Below are positions 1 to 10,346 of a DNA stretch of 64,000 bases, piece after piece. Numbering within the stretch: the stretch's first letter is position 1; every line of letters starts with the position of its first letter. The translations under genes and the position numbers were made by a program. Source of the DNA: Roseovarius sp. MMSF_3359 (GTDB lineage: Bacteria; Pseudomonadota; Alphaproteobacteria; Rhodobacterales; Rhodobacteraceae); contig NZ_JASHJC010000004.1 of the NCBI RefSeq assembly GCF_030733385.1, forward strand, positions 248,001 to 312,000, given 5' to 3'. The notes beneath the pieces are model-generated. The model did not search any database. It was given only the letters and a program-made list of their open reading frames with translations, and had not been told where the DNA came from.

Positions 1-2165
1 GGCCTTGTGGTCCCTGCACTGAGATTTTCTATGACCATGGCCCCGAAATCTGGGGCGGACCGCCGGGTAGTCCCGAAGAGGATGGTGACCGGTTCATCGA
101 AATCTGGAACCTCGTTTTCATGCAAAACGAGCGGTTTGAAGACGGCTCGCAGATCGACCTTGAGATGCAGTCGATCGACACAGGCATGGGGCTTGAGCGG
201 ATTGGCGCGCTCTTGCAGGGCAAGCACGACAATTACGACACCGACCTGATGCGCAGCTTGATCGAGTCGTCCGCCCATGTGACGAACCAGGATCCGGACG
301 GGCCGGGCAACGTGCATCACCGGGTGATTGCGGACCATTTGCGCTCGACGTCGTTCCTGATCGCCGACGGGGTGATGCCCTCGAACGAGGGGCGGGGATA
401 CGTGCTGCGCCGGATCATGCGGCGGGCGATGCGGCATGCGCATCTCCTGGGGGCAAAGGACCCGGTCATGCACCAACTGGTGCCCGCGTTGGTCACGCAG
501 ATGGGCCAGGCCTTCCCGGAATTGGGGCAGGCGCAGGCGCTGATTGAAGAGACGCTCAAACTGGAAGAAACCCGGTTCAAGACGACGCTTGACCGTGGTT
601 TGCGGCTTCTGGAGGACGAGTTAGGGGGCTTACCGGAAAACGCCGCGCTCCCGGGGGAGACCGCGTTCAAACTCTACGACACCTACGGTTTCCCGCTCGA
701 TCTGACCCAGGATGCGCTACGCGAAAAGGGCCGCGAGGTGGATGTGGACGGGTTCGACAGCGCGATGGCGGAGCAGAAAGCCAAGGCGCGCGCGGCGTGG
801 TCCGGCTCGGGTGAGGCGGCGGATGCAAGCGTCTGGTTCGATATTGCCGATGCGGCGGGCACCACGGATTTCCTGGGGTATGACACCGAGATCGCCGAGG
901 GGCAGATTGCTGCGTTGGTTAGCGACGGCGCACAACAGGACAGCGCCACCAAGGGGGCCAGCGTTCAGATCGCGCTGAACCAAACGCCGTTCTACGCGGA
1001 ATCGGGCGGTCAGGTGGGCGATAGCGGGACGCTGCGGACGGATACCGGCGTGGCCCGGATCACGGATACTAAGAAATCCGCCGGCGTCTTCATCCATCTG
1101 GCTGAGGTGATCGACGGCGAGATTGCCAAGGGGCAGCCGGCGCAGCTTGAAGTGGATCACGCGCGGCGGACGTCGATCCGTGCCAATCACTCAGCCACGC
1201 ACCTGCTGCACGAGGCGTTGCGCAAGGCGCTTGGCGATCACGTGGCGCAGCGCGGGTCGCTCAATGCCGATGACCGGTTGCGGTTCGATTTCAGTCACAC
1301 CAAAGCCCTGAGCGCCGATGAATTGGCCCGGGTTGAGACCGAAGTGAACGACTATATCCGGCAAAACGCCCCGGTCGAGACCCGGATCATGACGCCCGAC
1401 GATGCCCGTGGGTTGGGCGCGCAGGCGCTTTTCGGCGAGAAGTATGGCGATGAGGTTCGTGTCGTGTCGATGGGCGTCGAAGACGGATCGGGCAAAGGGC
1501 TCGACGGGCGGACCTATTCGATCGAGCTTTGCGGCGGGACGCATGTGCGGCAGACGGGTGATATCGGTCTTTTCGTGGCGCTTGGCGATACGGCCTCCAG
1601 CGCGGGTGTGCGGCGGATCGAGGCGCTGACCGGGGCGCAGGCGTTTCGGTATCTGAGCGCGCAGGATCGTCGCATGGGCGCCCTGGCCGGCGAACTCAAG
1701 GCGCAGCCCGGCGATGTGGTCGAGCGGGTGCGGGTGTTGATGGATGAACGCAAGGCGCTTACCAACGAGGTGGCGCAGCTTCGGCGCGAATTGGCGATGG
1801 CCGGTGGCGCGGGGCAGGGTGATGGCCCCGAAGCGCAGGAGATCAATGGGGTGAAATTCCTGGCGCAGGTTTTGAACGGGGTGTCGGGCAAGGATCTACC
1901 ATCGCTTATCGACGAGCATAAATCGCGGCTTGGCTCGGGCGCCGTTCTGCTGATCGCTGACACGGGCGACAAGGTGGCCGTGGCCGCGGGCGTGACCGAC
2001 GACCTGACGGACAAGGTTTCAGCCGTTGACCTGGTCCGCGCGGCTGTGCCGGAACTGGGCGGCAAGGGCGGCGGTGGTCGCCCTGACATGGCGCAGGGCG
2101 GCGGCAAGGACGCCGCTAATGCAGATGCGGCGATCAGCGCCGCAAGCGCAGTTTTGGGAGGATAA
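1..2165 (+). CDS. alaS: Alanyl-tRNA synthetase, 5' end outside the window
   Basis: Charges tRNA-Ala in the cytoplasm and hydrolyses mischarged Ser- and Gly-tRNA-Ala. The first complete codon is at position 3, and the reading frame is open from the window edge with class II core sequence ([11 protein letters not shown], then [11 protein letters not shown]), so the gene begins upstream; the ATG at 120 is internal. Further on come the editing-domain metal sites ([12 protein letters not shown] near 1185-1220 and [12 protein letters not shown] near 1525-1560, i.e. HxxxH and CxxxH) and the glycine-rich C-terminal DHHA1 segment ([16 protein letters not shown]). The stop TAA is one base before the next ATG, so the DUF1330 gene is probably co-transcribed. 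The identification is secure; only the N-terminal part is missing. Confidence 0.98.
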   Translation, partial: PCGPCTEIFYDHGPEIWGGPPGSPEEDGDRFIEIWNLVFMQNERFEDGSQIDLEMQSIDTGMGLERIGALLQGKHDNYDTDLMRSLIESSAHVTNQDPDGPGNVHHRVIADHLRSTSFLIADGVMPSNEGRGYVLRRIMRRAMRHAHLLGAKDPVMHQLVPALVTQMGQAFPELGQAQALIEETLKLEETRFKTTLDRGLRLLEDELGGLPENAALPGETAFKLYDTYGFPLDLTQDALREKGREVDVDGFDSAMAEQKAKARAAWSGSGEAADASVWFDIADAAGTTDFLGYDTEIAEGQIAALVSDGAQQDSATKGASVQIALNQTPFYAESGGQVGDSGTLRTDTGVARITDTKKSAGVFIHLAEVIDGEIAKGQPAQLEVDHARRTSIRANHSATHLLHEALRKALGDHVAQRGSLNADDRLRFDFSHTKALSADELARVETEVNDYIRQNAPVETRIMTPDDARGLGAQALFGEKYGDEVRVVSMGVEDGSGKGLDGRTYSIELCGGTHVRQTGDIGLFVALGDTASSAGVRRIEALTGAQAFRYLSAQDRRMGALAGELKAQPGDVVERVRVLMDERKALTNEVAQLRRELAMAGGAGQGDGPEAQEINGVKFLAQVLNGVSGKDLPSLIDEHKSRLGSGAVLLIADTGDKVAVAAGVTDDLTDKVSAVDLVRAAVPELGGKGGGGRPDMAQGGGKDAANADAAISAASAVLGG

Positions 2166-2166
2166 G

Positions 2167-2454
2167 ATGGGCGCACTTTGGATTGCCCGCGTCGATGTAA
2201 AAGATGCGGAACTCTACGGAAAATACATCGAGGTCGCCTCAGTGGTCATCCCGGATCATGGCGGTGAGTTCATTGCCCGTGGTGGACGTGTCGAACAGAT
2301 GGAAGGGCAAGGACGCGCACGCAACGTGGTCGCCCGCTTCCCGTCGGTCGATGCGGCGATGGCGGCCTATAACGACCCGCGCTATCAGGAAGCGGTTGTT
2401 TGGGCCAAGCAGGCGGCTGAGCGCGAGATTGTCGTGGTGGAGACCACGGATTAG
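2167..2454 (+). CDS. DUF1330 family protein
   Basis: A 95-residue cytoplasmic protein starting MGALWIARVDVKD. The pattern (a short ferredoxin-like fold, a GGEFIARGG strand, and a C-terminal segment DPRYQEAVVWAKQAAEREIVVVE) is that of the DUF1330 family, small dimeric alpha/beta-barrel proteins related to YciI and EthD whose substrates are mostly unknown. The ATG at 2167 is preceded by GGGAGGA inside the end of alaS and lies one base after the alaS stop, so translation is probably coupled. No catalytic function can be assigned from sequence. Confidence 0.85.
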   Translation: MGALWIARVDVKDAELYGKYIEVASVVIPDHGGEFIARGGRVEQMEGQGRARNVVARFPSVDAAMAAYNDPRYQEAVVWAKQAAEREIVVVETTD

Positions 2455-2499
2455 GAGATTCTGGTCTGAGAGAGAGCCGGGAGGTGGAAATCGGCCTTG

Positions 2500-2600
2500 A
2501 GCAGACATTCAAGTTTTGCCTTGCGCGGAATCAGGGCCGCAGGCCGCCGCGCATCGCCGGACCGCCCGCAAGGGCCGGCGATTTCACGAGATCAGTGCAC
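2500..2600 (+). repeat. Dispersed intergenic repeat, copy 1 (short)
   Basis: The stretch GCGGAATCAGGGCCGCAGG, CCGCCGCGC, then a gccgg...ccggc hairpin around CGCCCGCAAGGGCCGGCGATT is shared, with a few substitutions, with copies near 39000-39060 and (reverse complement) 54520-54595. It fills the gap between the DUF1330 gene and typA, which otherwise holds nothing recognisable. ORFs predicted here are by-products of the repeat. Confidence 0.75.
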
Positions 2601-2748
2601 CCTTCTGAGGATACATGTATTTGGCTGCCATAAAGCGCCCCCCACCACCGGCGGATCGCCCGCCCGCGGTCCCGCAATGCGCGCTTAGCACTCAAGCGGG
2701 TAATGTCTGCTCAAGGACACCATAACCCCATGGCTTGGATTGCACCGA

Positions 2749-4569
2749 TCAGGCGGTTTTTGACATCCGTTTGCGCTCATGCGGATCTAGATAGCGTTTG
2801 CGCAGGCGGATCGCGTTTGGCGTCACCTCAACCAGCTCATCATCGTCGATATAGGCAATCGCCTCTTCCAGGCTCATGGTGATCGGCGTGGTCAGACGCA
2901 CTGCTTCGTCGCTACCGCTGGCGCGGACGTTGGTTAGTTTTTTGCCCTTCAAGGGGTTCACTTCAAGATCGTTGTCACGGCTGTGCTCGCCGATGATCAT
3001 GCCGGTATAGACCTTGGCCTGCGCGCCGATGAACATGCGGCCGCGCTCTTCGAGATTCCACAGCGCATAGGCGACCGAATCCCCGTTTTCCATGGAGATC
3101 AGCACCCCGGCACGACGGCCCGGAATGGCGCCCTTGTGCGGCGCCCAGCCATGGAACACGCGGTTGAGCACACCGGTCCCGCGCGTATCGGTCAAAAACT
3201 CGCCGTGATACCCGATCAGGCCCCGCGACGGCACATGGGCGATGATCCGGGTCTTGCCCGCGCCCGCCGGTTTCATCTCGGCCAGTTCCCCCTTGCGGGG
3301 GCCGGTGATCTTTTCGATCACGGCGCCGGAATAGTCGTCATCGACATCGATGGTGACCTCTTCGATGGGTTCCAGCTTCTGGCCGTCCTCATCCTCGCGC
3401 AGCAGAACCTGCGGGCGCGAAATGCTGAGCTCGAACCCTTCACGGCGCATGTTCTCGATCAGAACGCCCATCTGCAATTCGCCGCGTCCGGCAACCTCGA
3501 ACGCCTCGCCGCCGGGGGTGTCGCTCACGCGGATCGCCACGTTGGACTCGGCCTCTTTGAGCAGGCGCTCACGGATCACGCGCGATTGCACCTTCTTACC
3601 GTCACGACCGGCCAGCGGGCTGTCGTTGATGCCGAAGGTCACGGTGATGGTCGGCGGATCGATGGGCTGCGCTTCAAGCGGCTCGTCCACCGCCAGGGCG
3701 CAGATCGTGTCGGCCACAGTGGCCTTGGACATGCCGGCAAGGCTCACAATGTCCCCGGCGACCGCCTCGTCAATATCCTGCGTGGCAAGGCCGCGGAAGG
3801 CCTGGATCTTGGTAACGCGAAACTGTTCAATCTTCTGGCCCACGCGGGACAGGGCCTGCACCGTGGCGCCAACCTTCAGCTTGCCCGATTCGACCCGTCC
3901 GGTGAGGATACGCCCCACAAACGGATCGCTACCCAGGGTCGTGGCCAGCATCCGGAAATCCTCGTCCTGACGCGCGATCTGCCGCGGGGCGGGGACGTGG
4001 TTGACGATGAGGTCGAACATCGCACTCAGGTCTTTGCGGGGTCCGTCGAGGTCGTGATCAGCCCAACCGGACCGGCCGCTCGCGTACATATGCGGGAAAT
4101 CGAGCTGATCCTCGCTGGCGTCGAGATTGGCGAAGAGGTCGAAACACTCGTCAAGCGCACGATCCGGTTCCGCATCGGGCTTGTCGACCTTGTTGAGCAC
4201 CACGATCGGACGCAGGCCCAGCGCCAACGCCTTCGAGGTGACGAACTTGGTCTGCGGCATCGGCCCTTCGGCGGCATCGACCAGCAGGACAACGCCATCG
4301 ACCATGCTCAGGATCCGCTCCACCTCGCCGCCGAAATCCGCGTGGCCCGGCGTGTCGACGATGTTGATGCGCGTGCCCTTCCATTCAACACTGGTCGGCT
4401 TGGCAAAGATGGTGATGCCACGTTCGCGCTCCAGATCGTTGCTGTCCATGGCGCGCTCGTCCACCGCCTGGTTCTCGCGAAAGGCGCCGGATTGCTTCAA
4501 AAGCTCATCCACCAAAGTGGTCTTGCCGTGGTCAACGTGGGCAATGATGGCGATGTTGCGCATGTCCAT
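2749..4569 (-). CDS. typA: Ribosome-associated translational GTPase TypA/BipA
   Basis: Translation-factor-like GTPase that binds the ribosome and affects stress- and cold-related assembly or translation. The 606 residues match the usual family length. Motifs in order: P-loop [10 protein letters not shown] (residues 10-19), switch [18 protein letters not shown]3 [12 protein letters not shown]4 [16 protein letters not shown], then domain II, the EF-G-like domains III and V ([32 protein letters not shown]) and the BipA-specific C-terminal domain ending in [13 protein letters not shown]. The start is ATGGACATG at 4569. It is transcribed alone, convergent with the alaS unit. A 604-codon open frame on the opposite strand is a GC-skew shadow. 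Confidence 0.98.
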   Translation of the reverse strand: MDMRNIAIIAHVDHGKTTLVDELLKQSGAFRENQAVDERAMDSNDLERERGITIFAKPTSVEWKGTRINIVDTPGHADFGGEVERILSMVDGVVLLVDAAEGPMPQTKFVTSKALALGLRPIVVLNKVDKPDAEPDRALDECFDLFANLDASEDQLDFPHMYASGRSGWADHDLDGPRKDLSAMFDLIVNHVPAPRQIARQDEDFRMLATTLGSDPFVGRILTGRVESGKLKVGATVQALSRVGQKIEQFRVTKIQAFRGLATQDIDEAVAGDIVSLAGMSKATVADTICALAVDEPLEAQPIDPPTITVTFGINDSPLAGRDGKKVQSRVIRERLLKEAESNVAIRVSDTPGGEAFEVAGRGELQMGVLIENMRREGFELSISRPQVLLREDEDGQKLEPIEEVTIDVDDDYSGAVIEKITGPRKGELAEMKPAGAGKTRIIAHVPSRGLIGYHGEFLTDTRGTGVLNRVFHGWAPHKGAIPGRRAGVLISMENGDSVAYALWNLEERGRMFIGAQAKVYTGMIIGEHSRDNDLEVNPLKGKKLTNVRASGSDEAVRLTTPITMSLEEAIAYIDDDELVEVTPNAIRLRKRYLDPHERKRMSKTA

Positions 4570-4653
4570 GGGGGCGTGTCCTTGGGTTGTTTGCCCGCGC
4601 CCTATACGCCGCCGCGCCGAAAGGCCAGAGGCAAAGCGACCGGGTCGCGTGTT

Positions 4654-5571
4654 TCACGCCGCGTCGTGGCGGATCAGCCTGCGCCGCGACAGGTGCGGCA
4701 GGTGCAAGGAGGTGGCCCCGAGGGGACGCACGGTTGCGCCGCTACCGATCTTGAACCGTGCAAGGCCGGGCGCATGTTCGGTATCCACGCTGCCTAGGTC
4801 GAGCCGCGCGAAGCCTTTGCGGTGCAGCCATTGCGACGCCGCCCAAAGCGCCAGATTGTGAGCGGAGTGGCGTCGCCCGACCATGCCCGACCAACCGATG
4901 TGGTATGTAACCACGGGTCTATGCAGCAGGAGCAGCATATGGGCTACAGCCTTGCCCTCGTGGCTGACGGTGAAGAGGCGACTGGCGCTGCGGTTTGTCT
5001 GCGCCCAGGCCAGCACAAACGCGGGTGGCAACCCGCGATAGCGGTGTTTGCGCTGCTGCGTGGCCTCCCGGATCAGGACCGTCTGATCGCGCAGCGGATC
5101 GAAGCGCCGATGGGCGACCTGGAGGCCCGTGTTCTGCGCGTGGCGGAGGCGGTTGCGCCATTTGACATGCTGGCGTGAAAGCCGGGTGCCGTCATCCGCG
5201 GTCAGGTCGATCTCGGCCACATGCTGTGGCGACATGAGTTGGGTGTGTCGGATCGCGGCCAGATCATCGGCGCTGTCCGGTGCCACGATCCACATGCCAT
5301 GTCCCGCGATCTGCGGTAGCACCCGCCAAAGCCGGGCGCGGGTATCCGGGCAGGGGGACTGCGCCCAGACCGGCCCCCTTGGCACCCAGAACACGGGCAG
5401 GGGCCCAAACCGGCGTTTGACGATCTGCACCCGGGCAATCGGGTGATCCTGATCGTGGGCGACATATGCCTCGGCGTCGCCGCCCAAATGGGTGACAGCC
5501 CGGGCATATTCGTCCGATTGTTGAAGCGCCGAAGCCGTTGCGGGAAAGGAGGTGGAGCGGGTGATTTCCAT
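4654..5571 (-). CDS. FemAB-like GNAT acyltransferase
   Basis: A protein of about 305 residues with the double-GNAT architecture of the FemAB/BioF2-like acetyltransferases, including a C-terminal block ([54 protein letters not shown]) typical of members linked to cell-envelope or exopolysaccharide modification. The substrate is unknown. I chose ATG at 5571 (MEITRSTSF); a GTG at 5637 would add 22 residues that overlap a divergent small gene. No good Shine-Dalgarno is visible for either, so the start is uncertain. Confidence 0.75.
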   Translation of the reverse strand: MEITRSTSFPATASALQQSDEYARAVTHLGGDAEAYVAHDQDHPIARVQIVKRRFGPLPVFWVPRGPVWAQSPCPDTRARLWRVLPQIAGHGMWIVAPDSADDLAAIRHTQLMSPQHVAEIDLTADDGTRLSRQHVKWRNRLRHAQNTGLQVAHRRFDPLRDQTVLIREATQQRKHRYRGLPPAFVLAWAQTNRSASRLFTVSHEGKAVAHMLLLLHRPVVTYHIGWSGMVGRRHSAHNLALWAASQWLHRKGFARLDLGSVDTEHAPGLARFKIGSGATVRPLGATSLHLPHLSRRRLIRHDAA

Positions 5572-5616
5572 GCGCCAATTAACCGAATGAAAACCTAATT
5601 CGTGGTTAATTCGGAT

Positions 5617-5754
5617 ATGGCCCACAAAAAACACCACATCCTCGGGGTCTATGCACCATCACCGCGTCCCACCCTTGGCGCGGCCCTGTTGGTGGCTTTG
5701 ACCCTCTGCGTGCCGGTCTCGGTCGTTCTGACCCTGGCAGACATGCTGTTCTAG
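5617..5754 (+). CDS. Small single-pass membrane protein (45 aa)
   Basis: ATG at 5617 opens a 45-codon frame: a basic N-terminus (MAHKKHHILGVYAPSPRPT) followed by a hydrophobic segment of about 24 residues (LGAALLVALTLCVPVSVVLT) and a short polar end (ADMLF). Such a basic head plus one transmembrane helix is typical of real bacterial small membrane proteins. It is divergent from the acyltransferase and ends just before a bidirectional terminator shared with ssb. No strong ribosome-binding site is visible. The function is unknown. Confidence 0.55.
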   Translation: MAHKKHHILGVYAPSPRPTLGAALLVALTLCVPVSVVLTLADMLF

Positions 5755-5761
5755 ACACGAT

Positions 5762-5789
5762 AAAGGCCGCCCGGATGCGGGCGGCCTTG
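5762..5789. terminator. Bidirectional intrinsic terminator
   Basis: A 10-bp perfect stem (5763-5772 with 5779-5788, loop GGATGC) of the form AAGGCCGCCC/GGGCGGCCTT lies between the 45-aa gene and the convergent ssb. The flanking A and T residues are few, so it is a moderate terminator for either strand. Confidence 0.6.
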
Positions 5790-5813
5790 CCTGATCGTGA
5801 TCCGGGTTGTGGA

Positions 5814-6296
5814 TCAGAACGGAATTTCGTCATCGATATCGCGTGAGGGCGCGCTGCCCATCGGGTCACCCTGCGACGGGCCACTGTCGTAACCGCCCTG
5901 ACCGCCGCCATAGCCGCCGCCTCCACCACCGCCGCCGCCATCGCTGCGACCGTCGAGAAAGGTCAGCTCACCTGCGTAAGGGCGCAGCACGACTTCGGTC
6001 GAGTACCTGTCCTGACCGGATTGATCCTGCCACTTGCGGGTTTCGAGCTTGCCTTCGACATAGACCTTCGACCCCTTGCGCAGATATTGCTCTGCCAGCC
6101 GCGCCAGATTTTCGTTGAAGATCGCCACGGTGTGCCATTCGGTCCGCTCGCGCCGCTCACCGGTGTTGCGGTCTTTCCAGGTCTCTGACGTGGCAATGCG
6201 CAGGTTGCACACCTTGCCGCCATTCTGAAACGTGCGCACTTCCGGGTCGCGGCCCAGATTGCCCACGATAATTACCTTGTTCACCGATCCGGCCAT
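5814..6296 (-). CDS. ssb: Single-stranded DNA-binding protein
   Basis: Binds ssDNA in replication, recombination and repair. In 160 residues: an N-terminal OB fold ([21 protein letters not shown] through [12 protein letters not shown]), a glycine-rich linker (runs of Gly and [10 protein letters not shown]) and the acidic tip DIDDEIPF that docks partner proteins. ATG at 6296 is supported by a strong AAGGAGGTC seven bases upstream; an in-frame upstream ATG at 6371 lacks this. No obvious LexA box (GTTC-N7-GTTC) was found in the divergent region shared with the lytic transglycosylase gene. Confidence 0.97.
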   Translation of the reverse strand: MAGSVNKVIIVGNLGRDPEVRTFQNGGKVCNLRIATSETWKDRNTGERRERTEWHTVAIFNENLARLAEQYLRKGSKVYVEGKLETRKWQDQSGQDRYSTEVVLRPYAGELTFLDGRSDGGGGGGGGGYGGGQGGYDSGPSQGDPMGSAPSRDIDDEIPF

Positions 6297-6488
6297 CGCG
6301 ACCTCCTTGTCGTCATCTGTCAAAATTCGTTGCAGACGGTTACACCATCTCACGGGGATGAAGGAAAGCATAAAGGTTTAAGAAATTCTTGCCGTGGGGC
6401 GGGAACAGGCCGAAGCGTCCGGGAAATCTGGATATTTTTTTCAAACCGCGTATATTGCGCCGAGTTGCAATTGGGGGCAGGGACGGAA

Positions 6489-7082
6489 ATGCGTGTTTTT
6501 GTGGCTGGAATCTTGGCCTTCGGGCTGGTTTTCCCTATGGGTGTCAATGCCGAAACCTTGTCGACCAAATCCCGTGCCAAGCTGTTCAAATCCCAAACTG
6601 GCGTTCTGGATTCGCGCGCACGTCAGCAATACAAGAATTCGGTCCGGCTTCAGCCACAGAAAGTGATTACGCCGACGAAATGGGGGGACACCTCCACCCA
6701 GGCCTATGAGGGCCGCTACCGGGGTCCCTACCTGCAGATGGCCAAGGATGCGGCGCGGCGGCACGGGGTGCCGAGCGATCTGTTCCTGCGGCTGGTACAA
6801 CAGGAATCCGGTTGGAAGCCCACGGCGCGGTCCCATAAGGGGGCGATCGGGCTGGCGCAGCTGATGCCCGGCACTGCGCGCAAACTGCGGGTGAACCCGC
6901 ATGATCCTTACGAGAACCTGGAGGGCGGTGCGCGCTATCTTGCGGAGCAATACCGCACGTTTGGCTCCTGGCGCCTTGCCCTTGCCGCCTATAACGCCGG
7001 ACCCGGCGCCGTGAAGAAATACGGCGGTGTCCCACCCTACAAGGAAACCAAGAACTACGTCCGCATCATCTGGGGCAGCTGA
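6489..7082 (+). CDS. Secreted lytic transglycosylase (SLT family)
   Basis: Cleaves peptidoglycan glycan strands in the periplasm. In 197 residues: a signal peptide (residues 1-21, cut after MGVNA), a low-complexity spacer, then an SLT domain from about residue 78 with catalytic Glu106 in [32 protein letters not shown] and [10 protein letters not shown], all hallmarks of lysozyme-like transglycosylases. A bare SLT domain of this size suggests a housekeeping or machinery-associated enzyme. ATG at 6489 gives the signal peptide its natural start. It ends four bases from the convergent AraC gene. Confidence 0.92.
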   Translation: MRVFVAGILAFGLVFPMGVNAETLSTKSRAKLFKSQTGVLDSRARQQYKNSVRLQPQKVITPTKWGDTSTQAYEGRYRGPYLQMAKDAARRHGVPSDLFLRLVQQESGWKPTARSHKGAIGLAQLMPGTARKLRVNPHDPYENLEGGARYLAEQYRTFGSWRLALAAYNAGPGAVKKYGGVPPYKETKNYVRIIWGS

Positions 7083-7085
7083 GGA

Positions 7086-7898
7086 TCAGCCGGACCGCAC
7101 CAGCTTGCGCTTCTGCGTCGTTTCCTTGCGCAGGCTCGACGGTGTCTTGCCGGTATTCTGCAGAATGAAGCGCGAGAAATAGGCGGCGCTGTTGAACCCC
7201 AGGCGGGAGGCGATGTTCTGGATCGGGCTGGTGCCTTCTTCGAGCAGTTCGCGCGCGGCATGCACGGTGCGCTGCGTCAGGATATCCGCGGCGGTCAACC
7301 CGCAACACTGGCGGCAACACCGGGTCAGGTGCGTCGGCGTCACACCAAGGGCGCGGGCATATTCCGCCATCGGCTTGCCGGTCGTAAAGTCCCGCTCGAC
7401 CAACGCGGAGAACGCCCGCAGAAGGTTCTCCGCAGCCGTGGGTTTGCGGGCCTCTTCCTCCTCTGCAATCATCGCGCGGCGCAGCCAGACGGTCAGCAGG
7501 TGCGCTTGCGCCACCATCGCCTCATCCGCGAAATCGCGCCCGGTGTTCTGTTCGCGTTGAAGCGCCTCCAGGATCGCGGACAACTCGCCTTGCGCGTGAG
7601 CGTCCCGGATGCGCAGATGCTGCGGTTCATCGGGCATGAGAACCGGGCTGCCGGGTGGGATCAGGGTGAGGAGGCCGTAGACCTGCTTGCCCAGATCGAA
7701 GGAAAAAAGCGTCTTGGCGGGCAGGGCAATCGCATTGTGAACGCCGACCCCGCGCCGGCGCCCTTCGATGATGCTCAACCCCTGGCCGCGCGTGGTCCAG
7801 ATCAGCGCGTGGGTGTCGAGACTATGCTGTAATTCCCATCGCCAGGCGGCTCCGTCGGACCATTGGGCGAGGGTCTGTATGCGGATCGGTTGGGGCAT
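7086..7898 (-). CDS. AraC-family transcriptional regulator
   Basis: A 270-residue regulator with an N-terminal cupin-like sensor (LDTHALIWTTRGQGLSIIEG, GVHNAIALPAKTLFSFDLG) and a C-terminal double helix-turn-helix (MAEYARALGVTPTHLTRCCR, ASRLGFNSAAYFSRFILQNT). The layout resembles PobA-type regulators of aromatic-compound genes, but no target operon lies next to it. The start is ATG at 7898 after GAAGG; the longer frame from TTG at 7955 overlaps a TATAAT-like box (7955-7960 on this strand) and is probably untranslated leader. It lies downstream of miaA on the same strand. Confidence 0.88.
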   Translation of the reverse strand: MPQPIRIQTLAQWSDGAAWRWELQHSLDTHALIWTTRGQGLSIIEGRRRGVGVHNAIALPAKTLFSFDLGKQVYGLLTLIPPGSPVLMPDEPQHLRIRDAHAQGELSAILEALQREQNTGRDFADEAMVAQAHLLTVWLRRAMIAEEEEARKPTAAENLLRAFSALVERDFTTGKPMAEYARALGVTPTHLTRCCRQCCGLTAADILTQRTVHAARELLEEGTSPIQNIASRLGFNSAAYFSRFILQNTGKTPSSLRKETTQKRKLVRSG

Positions 7899-7973
7899 GC
7901 CTTCATTGATCTCGCTATTGCGATCAGGTTTCAAATTAACGAACCTGTTTATCAATTATATCAGAAGTCTATG

Positions 7974-8888
7974 TCAAAGAGATAGGGGATCAATCGGCGT
8001 CCAGCCGCCCATGCGGGCGCGGAACCAGGTGCGCTGACGCTTGGCGAATTGGCGAGTCGCAATTGTTGCTGCCTCGCGCGCGGCGTCCAGGGTCAACTCA
8101 CCTTTAAGGTGTGCGATAAGCTCGGGCGCGCCTATCGCTTTGGACGAAAGGGCTGACGGGTCCCAATTCGCCAGGTTGGCCCGTGCCTCGTCCAATGCGC
8201 CGGTGGCCAACATCTGATCGAAGCGCCGTGCGATACGGTCGTTGAGCCATTCCTTGTCCGCGTCCATCAGAAGTGGCGCTGTCCGGTCAAGGGGCAAGAG
8301 GGGCGGCGGTGTGTTGTCCTGCCAATGCGCCAGCCCCCGACCGGTCACCCGCTGGACCTCCCAGGCGCGTTGCACCCGCATCGGGTTTTGCACGTCGATC
8401 CGCGCCCGGGTCACGGGATCAATCTCCGCGAGCAGGGCTGCAATCCCGTCTCGCGCGCGTAAGTCATCGGCTTCCTGCCGGATGGCGGGGGGCGTCGGTG
8501 GGATCTCAGCGAGCCCTTCGGTGAGCGCCGCGAAATAGAGCCCGGTGCCACCGACGATGATCGGACGGTCGGGTCCGGACAGGAGCGGTGCCACCTCGCG
8601 CAACCAATGCCCGACAGAATACGTCGCATCCGCCGCCACATGACCATAGAGCCGGTGCGGGGCGCGGCTTTCTTCGTCGGCGGAGGGTCGGGCCGAAAGG
8701 ACACGCCAATTGCCGAAGACCTGAAGCGCGTCGGCATTGATGATCGTGCCGCCCTTCTCCTGCGCGATGCGCAATGCGAGCGCCGATTTCCCGGATGCCG
8801 TGGGACCGGCGATCAGAACGGGCATATTGGGGGGTATGTCGACTTCAAAGGCCATCAGCGCACTCAGATACGGCAGATCGCCAGGCAT
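7974..8888 (-). CDS. miaA: tRNA dimethylallyltransferase
   Basis: Transfers a dimethylallyl group to N6 of A37 in tRNAs reading UNN codons. Motifs: P-loop GPTASGKS (residues 28-35), [17 protein letters not shown], a threonine-glycine block [19 protein letters not shown], and the C-terminal [16 protein letters not shown] with the tRNA-binding arm. The start at 8888 gives 304 residues; an ATG at 8855 ([10 protein letters not shown]) is also possible and closer to the usual N-terminus. It is divergent from pyrH. Confidence 0.95.
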   Translation of the reverse strand: MPGDLPYLSALMAFEVDIPPNMPVLIAGPTASGKSALALRIAQEKGGTIINADALQVFGNWRVLSARPSADEESRAPHRLYGHVAADATYSVGHWLREVAPLLSGPDRPIIVGGTGLYFAALTEGLAEIPPTPPAIRQEADDLRARDGIAALLAEIDPVTRARIDVQNPMRVQRAWEVQRVTGRGLAHWQDNTPPPLLPLDRTAPLLMDADKEWLNDRIARRFDQMLATGALDEARANLANWDPSALSSKAIGAPELIAHLKGELTLDAAREAATIATRQFAKRQRTWFRARMGGWTPIDPLSL

Positions 8889-9001
8889 TGCGAGGCAGAT
8901 TTGCGCGAAAACGTCCGAAGCGCGGACTCAGTGATTGAACCCGCCCTCGTTTTCATACATTTTGCGCGCGATCGCCCGAGGGCCACAAACAGAGAGTGCA
9001 A

Positions 9002-9733
9002 ATGTCCGAATCCCAATCCGCCGACACGAAGTTCAGCCGCGTCATGTTGAAGATATCCGGTGAGGCGTTGATGGGAGATCAGGGGTTTGGCCTTCACCCG
9101 CCGACGGTCGAGAGGATCGCGAAAGAGGTCAAGATCGTGCACGACCTCGGCGTCGAGATCTGCATGGTGATCGGTGGCGGCAACGTCTTTCGCGGCCTTC
9201 AGGGTAGTGCGCAGGGCATGGAACGCACCACCGCGGACTACATGGGCATGCTCGCCACGGTCATGAATGCCCTGGCGATGCAAAGCGCGCTTGAGAAGCT
9301 CGGGGTGTTCTGCCGGGTCATTTCCGCCATCCGCATGGACGAGGTGGCCGAGCCTTACATTCGCCGTCGCGCCGTGCGCCATCTGGAGAAAAAACGGGTC
9401 TGCATCTTTGCAGCGGGGACCGGGAACCCCTATTTTACGACGGATACGGCGGCGACCCTGCGCGCCAATGAGATGGCCTGCCAGGCGATTTTCAAAGGCA
9501 CCAAGGTGGACGGCATTTACGACAAGGACCCGGTGACCCATGCGGATGCCAAGCGGTATGATAATGTGACCTATGACGAGGTGCTGGCCAAGAACCTCAA
9601 GGTGATGGATGCCAGCGCGATTGCCCTCGCGCGGGATAACAGCCTACCGATCATCGTCTTCTCCTTGGATGAGCCGGGCGGGTTCAAGGGGATCCTGGAT
9701 GGGGACGGAACCTATACAACCGTGCACGGTTGA
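9002..9733 (+). CDS. pyrH: Uridylate kinase
   Basis: Phosphorylates UMP to UDP, feeding nucleotide and peptidoglycan precursor synthesis. The 243 residues carry amino-acid-kinase fold motifs [20 protein letters not shown] and [16 protein letters not shown], diagnostic of bacterial hexameric UMP kinases. ATG at 9002 is preferred over the in-frame GTG at 8996 two codons upstream. It is the first gene of a long plus-strand operon; frr follows after 49 bases. Confidence 0.97.
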   Translation: MSESQSADTKFSRVMLKISGEALMGDQGFGLHPPTVERIAKEVKIVHDLGVEICMVIGGGNVFRGLQGSAQGMERTTADYMGMLATVMNALAMQSALEKLGVFCRVISAIRMDEVAEPYIRRRAVRHLEKKRVCIFAAGTGNPYFTTDTAATLRANEMACQAIFKGTKVDGIYDKDPVTHADAKRYDNVTYDEVLAKNLKVMDASAIALARDNSLPIIVFSLDEPGGFKGILDGDGTYTTVHG

Positions 9734-9782
9734 GGCTAAAGAAGAACAACGGCGATAAACGCCCAACAAAGGAAGAACCGTA

Positions 9783-10346
9783 ATGGCGGAAGACTTTGAA
9801 CTTGATACAGGCGATCTGCAGCGGCGGATGGACGGCGCGATTGCCTCACTGAAGACGGAATTCGCGTCGCTGCGCACCGGGCGCGCCTCGGCCAGCATGC
9901 TGGAGCCGGTGATGGTGGACGCCTATGGTCAGATGACACCGATTAACCAGGTCGGCACCGTGAACGTGCCGGAGCCGCGGATGGTGACGGTCAATGTCTG
10001 GGACAAGGGTCTTGTGGGCAAGGTCGAGAAAGCCATCCGCGAAAGCGGTCTGGGCATCAATCCGCAGATGAACGGCACGATCATCATGCTGCCGATCCCC
10101 GAACTGAACGAAGAACGCCGCCGCGAATTGACGAAAGTGGCCTCGCAATATGCCGAAAACGCCCGGGTCGCCGTACGCAACGTGCGGCGCGATGGCATGG
10201 ACCAGATCAAGAAAGCCAAGGGCGACGGCATGTCCGAGGACGATCAGAAATTCTGGGAAACCGAAGTGCAGGAGATGACGGATCAGTTTATTGCCACGGT
10301 CGATGCCGCGTTGGAGACCAAGCAAGCAGAGATCATGCAGGTCTGA
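9783..10346 (+). CDS. frr: Ribosome recycling factor
   Basis: With EF-G, splits the post-termination ribosome. It is 187 residues, the standard length, with the conserved [20 protein letters not shown] region and [20 protein letters not shown] precedes the ATG at 9783 by seven to eight bases. Its stop TGA overlaps the ATG of uppS by one base (TGATG), so the two are translationally coupled. Confidence 0.97.
   Translation: MAEDFELDTGDLQRRMDGAIASLKTEFASLRTGRASASMLEPVMVDAYGQMTPINQVGTVNVPEPRMVTVNVWDKGLVGKVEKAIRESGLGINPQMNGTIIMLPIPELNEERRRELTKVASQYAENARVAVRNVRRDGMDQIKKAKGDGMSEDDQKFWETEVQEMTDQFIATVDAALETKQAEIMQV

Noticed and set aside
2983-4797. 604-codon plus-strand open frame
   Set aside because: It lies antisense to typA, has His/Arg/Gly-rich low-similarity sequence, and is a by-product of GC-rich codon use in typA.
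6297-6488. Possible LexA box in the ssb divergent region
   Set aside because: GAAC occurs once but the second half-site at the required seven-base spacing is absent.
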